NCBI GenBank assembly: GCA_023393235.1
Contig: JAEWMH010000184.1
Coordinates: forward strand, 1 to 13,034
From: Bacillota bacterium
Lineage (GTDB): Bacteria; Bacillota; Bacilli; Paenibacillales; NBRC-103111
Reading direction: 5' to 3'
DNA: 13,034 nt
Position numbers and translations under genes: made by a program. Below, one piece after another: positions 12,337 to 13,034 of the stretch. Below the pieces are notes generated by a model that worked only from the letters and a program-made list of their open reading frames with translations, made no database searches and had not been told where the DNA came from. Within the stretch, counting starts at the first letter, position 1. Each line of letters starts with the position of its first letter.

Positions 12337-13034
12337 TTAGGCAGGTGTGGCTTGATACATATGGGCCTGCATGTGAAACATTTCTGCGTATTTGCCGTTT
12401 TGGGCCATCAGCTGGTCGTGAGTGCCTTGTTCAATGATCCGGCCATGCTCCAGCATGAAGATAAGGTCAGCCATCCGGGTGCTGGACAGTCGGTGGGAAA
12501 TGAAAATCACGGTTTTGTTCCGCGACGCCTCCAGGACAGTCTGATTAAACTGATATTCGCTGATAGGGTCAAGCGCACTGGAGGGTTCATCAAGAATAAT
12601 AAAGGGATACGGGCGGGCAAATACACGGGCGATGGCCAGCTTCTGCGCTTCGCCTCCGGACAGCTCGGTGCCTGAGGCGCTGAATTCCCGGGTCACCATC
12701 GTACCGGTGCCTTGGTCCATCCGGTTCACCCGGTCCAACAGCCCGCTTTGGCCAAGAGCCTCACTGACCACCGGAATGGTATGATCGTCCGTCCGGTCCA
12801 TCATCACATTATCCGCAATGCTGGCGGCATACAAGCGGTAATCCTGAAAGACGCTGCCGAAGCAGCTGCGGTACGAAGTAAGCTCGTACTCCCGGATATT
12901 GATCCCATCCAGCAGAATAGCCCCTTCGGAAACATCATATAGCCGCATAAACAGCTTGGTCAAGGTGGTTTTGCCGGCACCGTTGTAACCGACGAAGGCG
13001 ATTTTTTCCCCTTGGCGGATAGTCAGGTTAATGT
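12337..13034 (-). CDS. ABC exporter, ATP-binding domain (partial, N-terminus outside window)
   Basis: The last 231 residues of an ABC transporter gene that runs off the right edge. The nucleotide-binding domain is complete from just before Walker A (GYNGAGKTT) onward: Q-loop VFQDYRL, signature LSGGEAQKLA, Walker B FIILDEPSSALD, and the H-loop FISHRLSS, ending with HGRIIEQGTHDQLMAQNGKY. All catalytic motifs look intact. The sequence type, especially ASGTELSGGEAQKLAIARVF and EPSSALDPISEY, resembles exporters with a fused membrane domain that move peptides or lipids outward, so the missing part is likely six membrane helices. The substrate is unknown. TAA at 12337 is followed after 29 nt by the small zinc-ribbon gene. 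Confidence 0.9.
   Translation of the reverse strand, partial: INLTIRQGEKIAFVGYNGAGKTTLTKLFMRLYDVSEGAILLDGINIREYELTSYRSCFGSVFQDYRLYAASIADNVMMDRTDDHTIPVVSEALGQSGLLDRVNRMDQGTGTMVTREFSASGTELSGGEAQKLAIARVFARPYPFIILDEPSSALDPISEYQFNQTVLEASRNKTVIFISHRLSSTRMADLIFMLEHGRIIEQGTHDQLMAQNGKYAEMFHMQAHMYQATPA

Overview
The window looks like chromosomal DNA of a spore-forming member of the Bacillales, most likely a Paenibacillus-type organism. This rests on a complete GerA-type germinant-receptor operon, a YeeI-type YebC protein, a Bacillus-halodurans-type RNase HI, G/C-rich codon use and AAGGAGG-like ribosome binding sites. All family assignments come from reading the proteins by eye; no search was run.

Layout. 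Bases 1-278 hold tandem repeats of about 61 bp and no credible gene. Next, on the minus strand, come a COG0523/CobW GTPase (2327-3370), a YcgR/ArsP-like permease (1330-2223) and a YcgQ/TIGR03943-like membrane protein (279-1310). This set is plausibly a metal, perhaps zinc, handling module. The permease has its own strong promoter, embedded in the terminator hairpin of the GTPase gene, with a small palindrome just downstream. A gene-free divergent region (3371-3777) precedes yebC (3778-4497), a clean terminator and an RNase HI gene (4602-5249). A small membrane protein (5339-5530, minus) lies back to back with the operon for GerA, GerC and GerB (5682-9789), whose genes overlap at ATGA junctions.

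Convergent to the ger operon is a DUF2500 protein (9820-10203). After it lies a secreted protein with a striking His/Cys-rich domain (10291-11451). Divergent from that gene is an ArsR-family repressor (11608-12018) with both metal sites of CadC at conserved spacing, but no visible cadA partner. The right end holds the C-terminal part of an ABC exporter (12337 to the edge). Directly downstream of it is a 52-residue four-cysteine zinc-ribbon protein (12149-12307) that appears to start with CTG and would be missed by ordinary gene calling.

How the genes fit together. The three Ger proteins form one inner-membrane spore receptor, and the adjacent small membrane protein may or may not belong with it. 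Metal handling recurs at both ends: GTPase, permease and Cys-rich membrane protein on the left, CadC-like sensor on the right. No shared operator links them in the sequence. The most unusual items are the CTG-started zinc ribbon, the His/Cys-rich secreted protein, the orphan CadC-like sensor and the terminator/promoter overlap.
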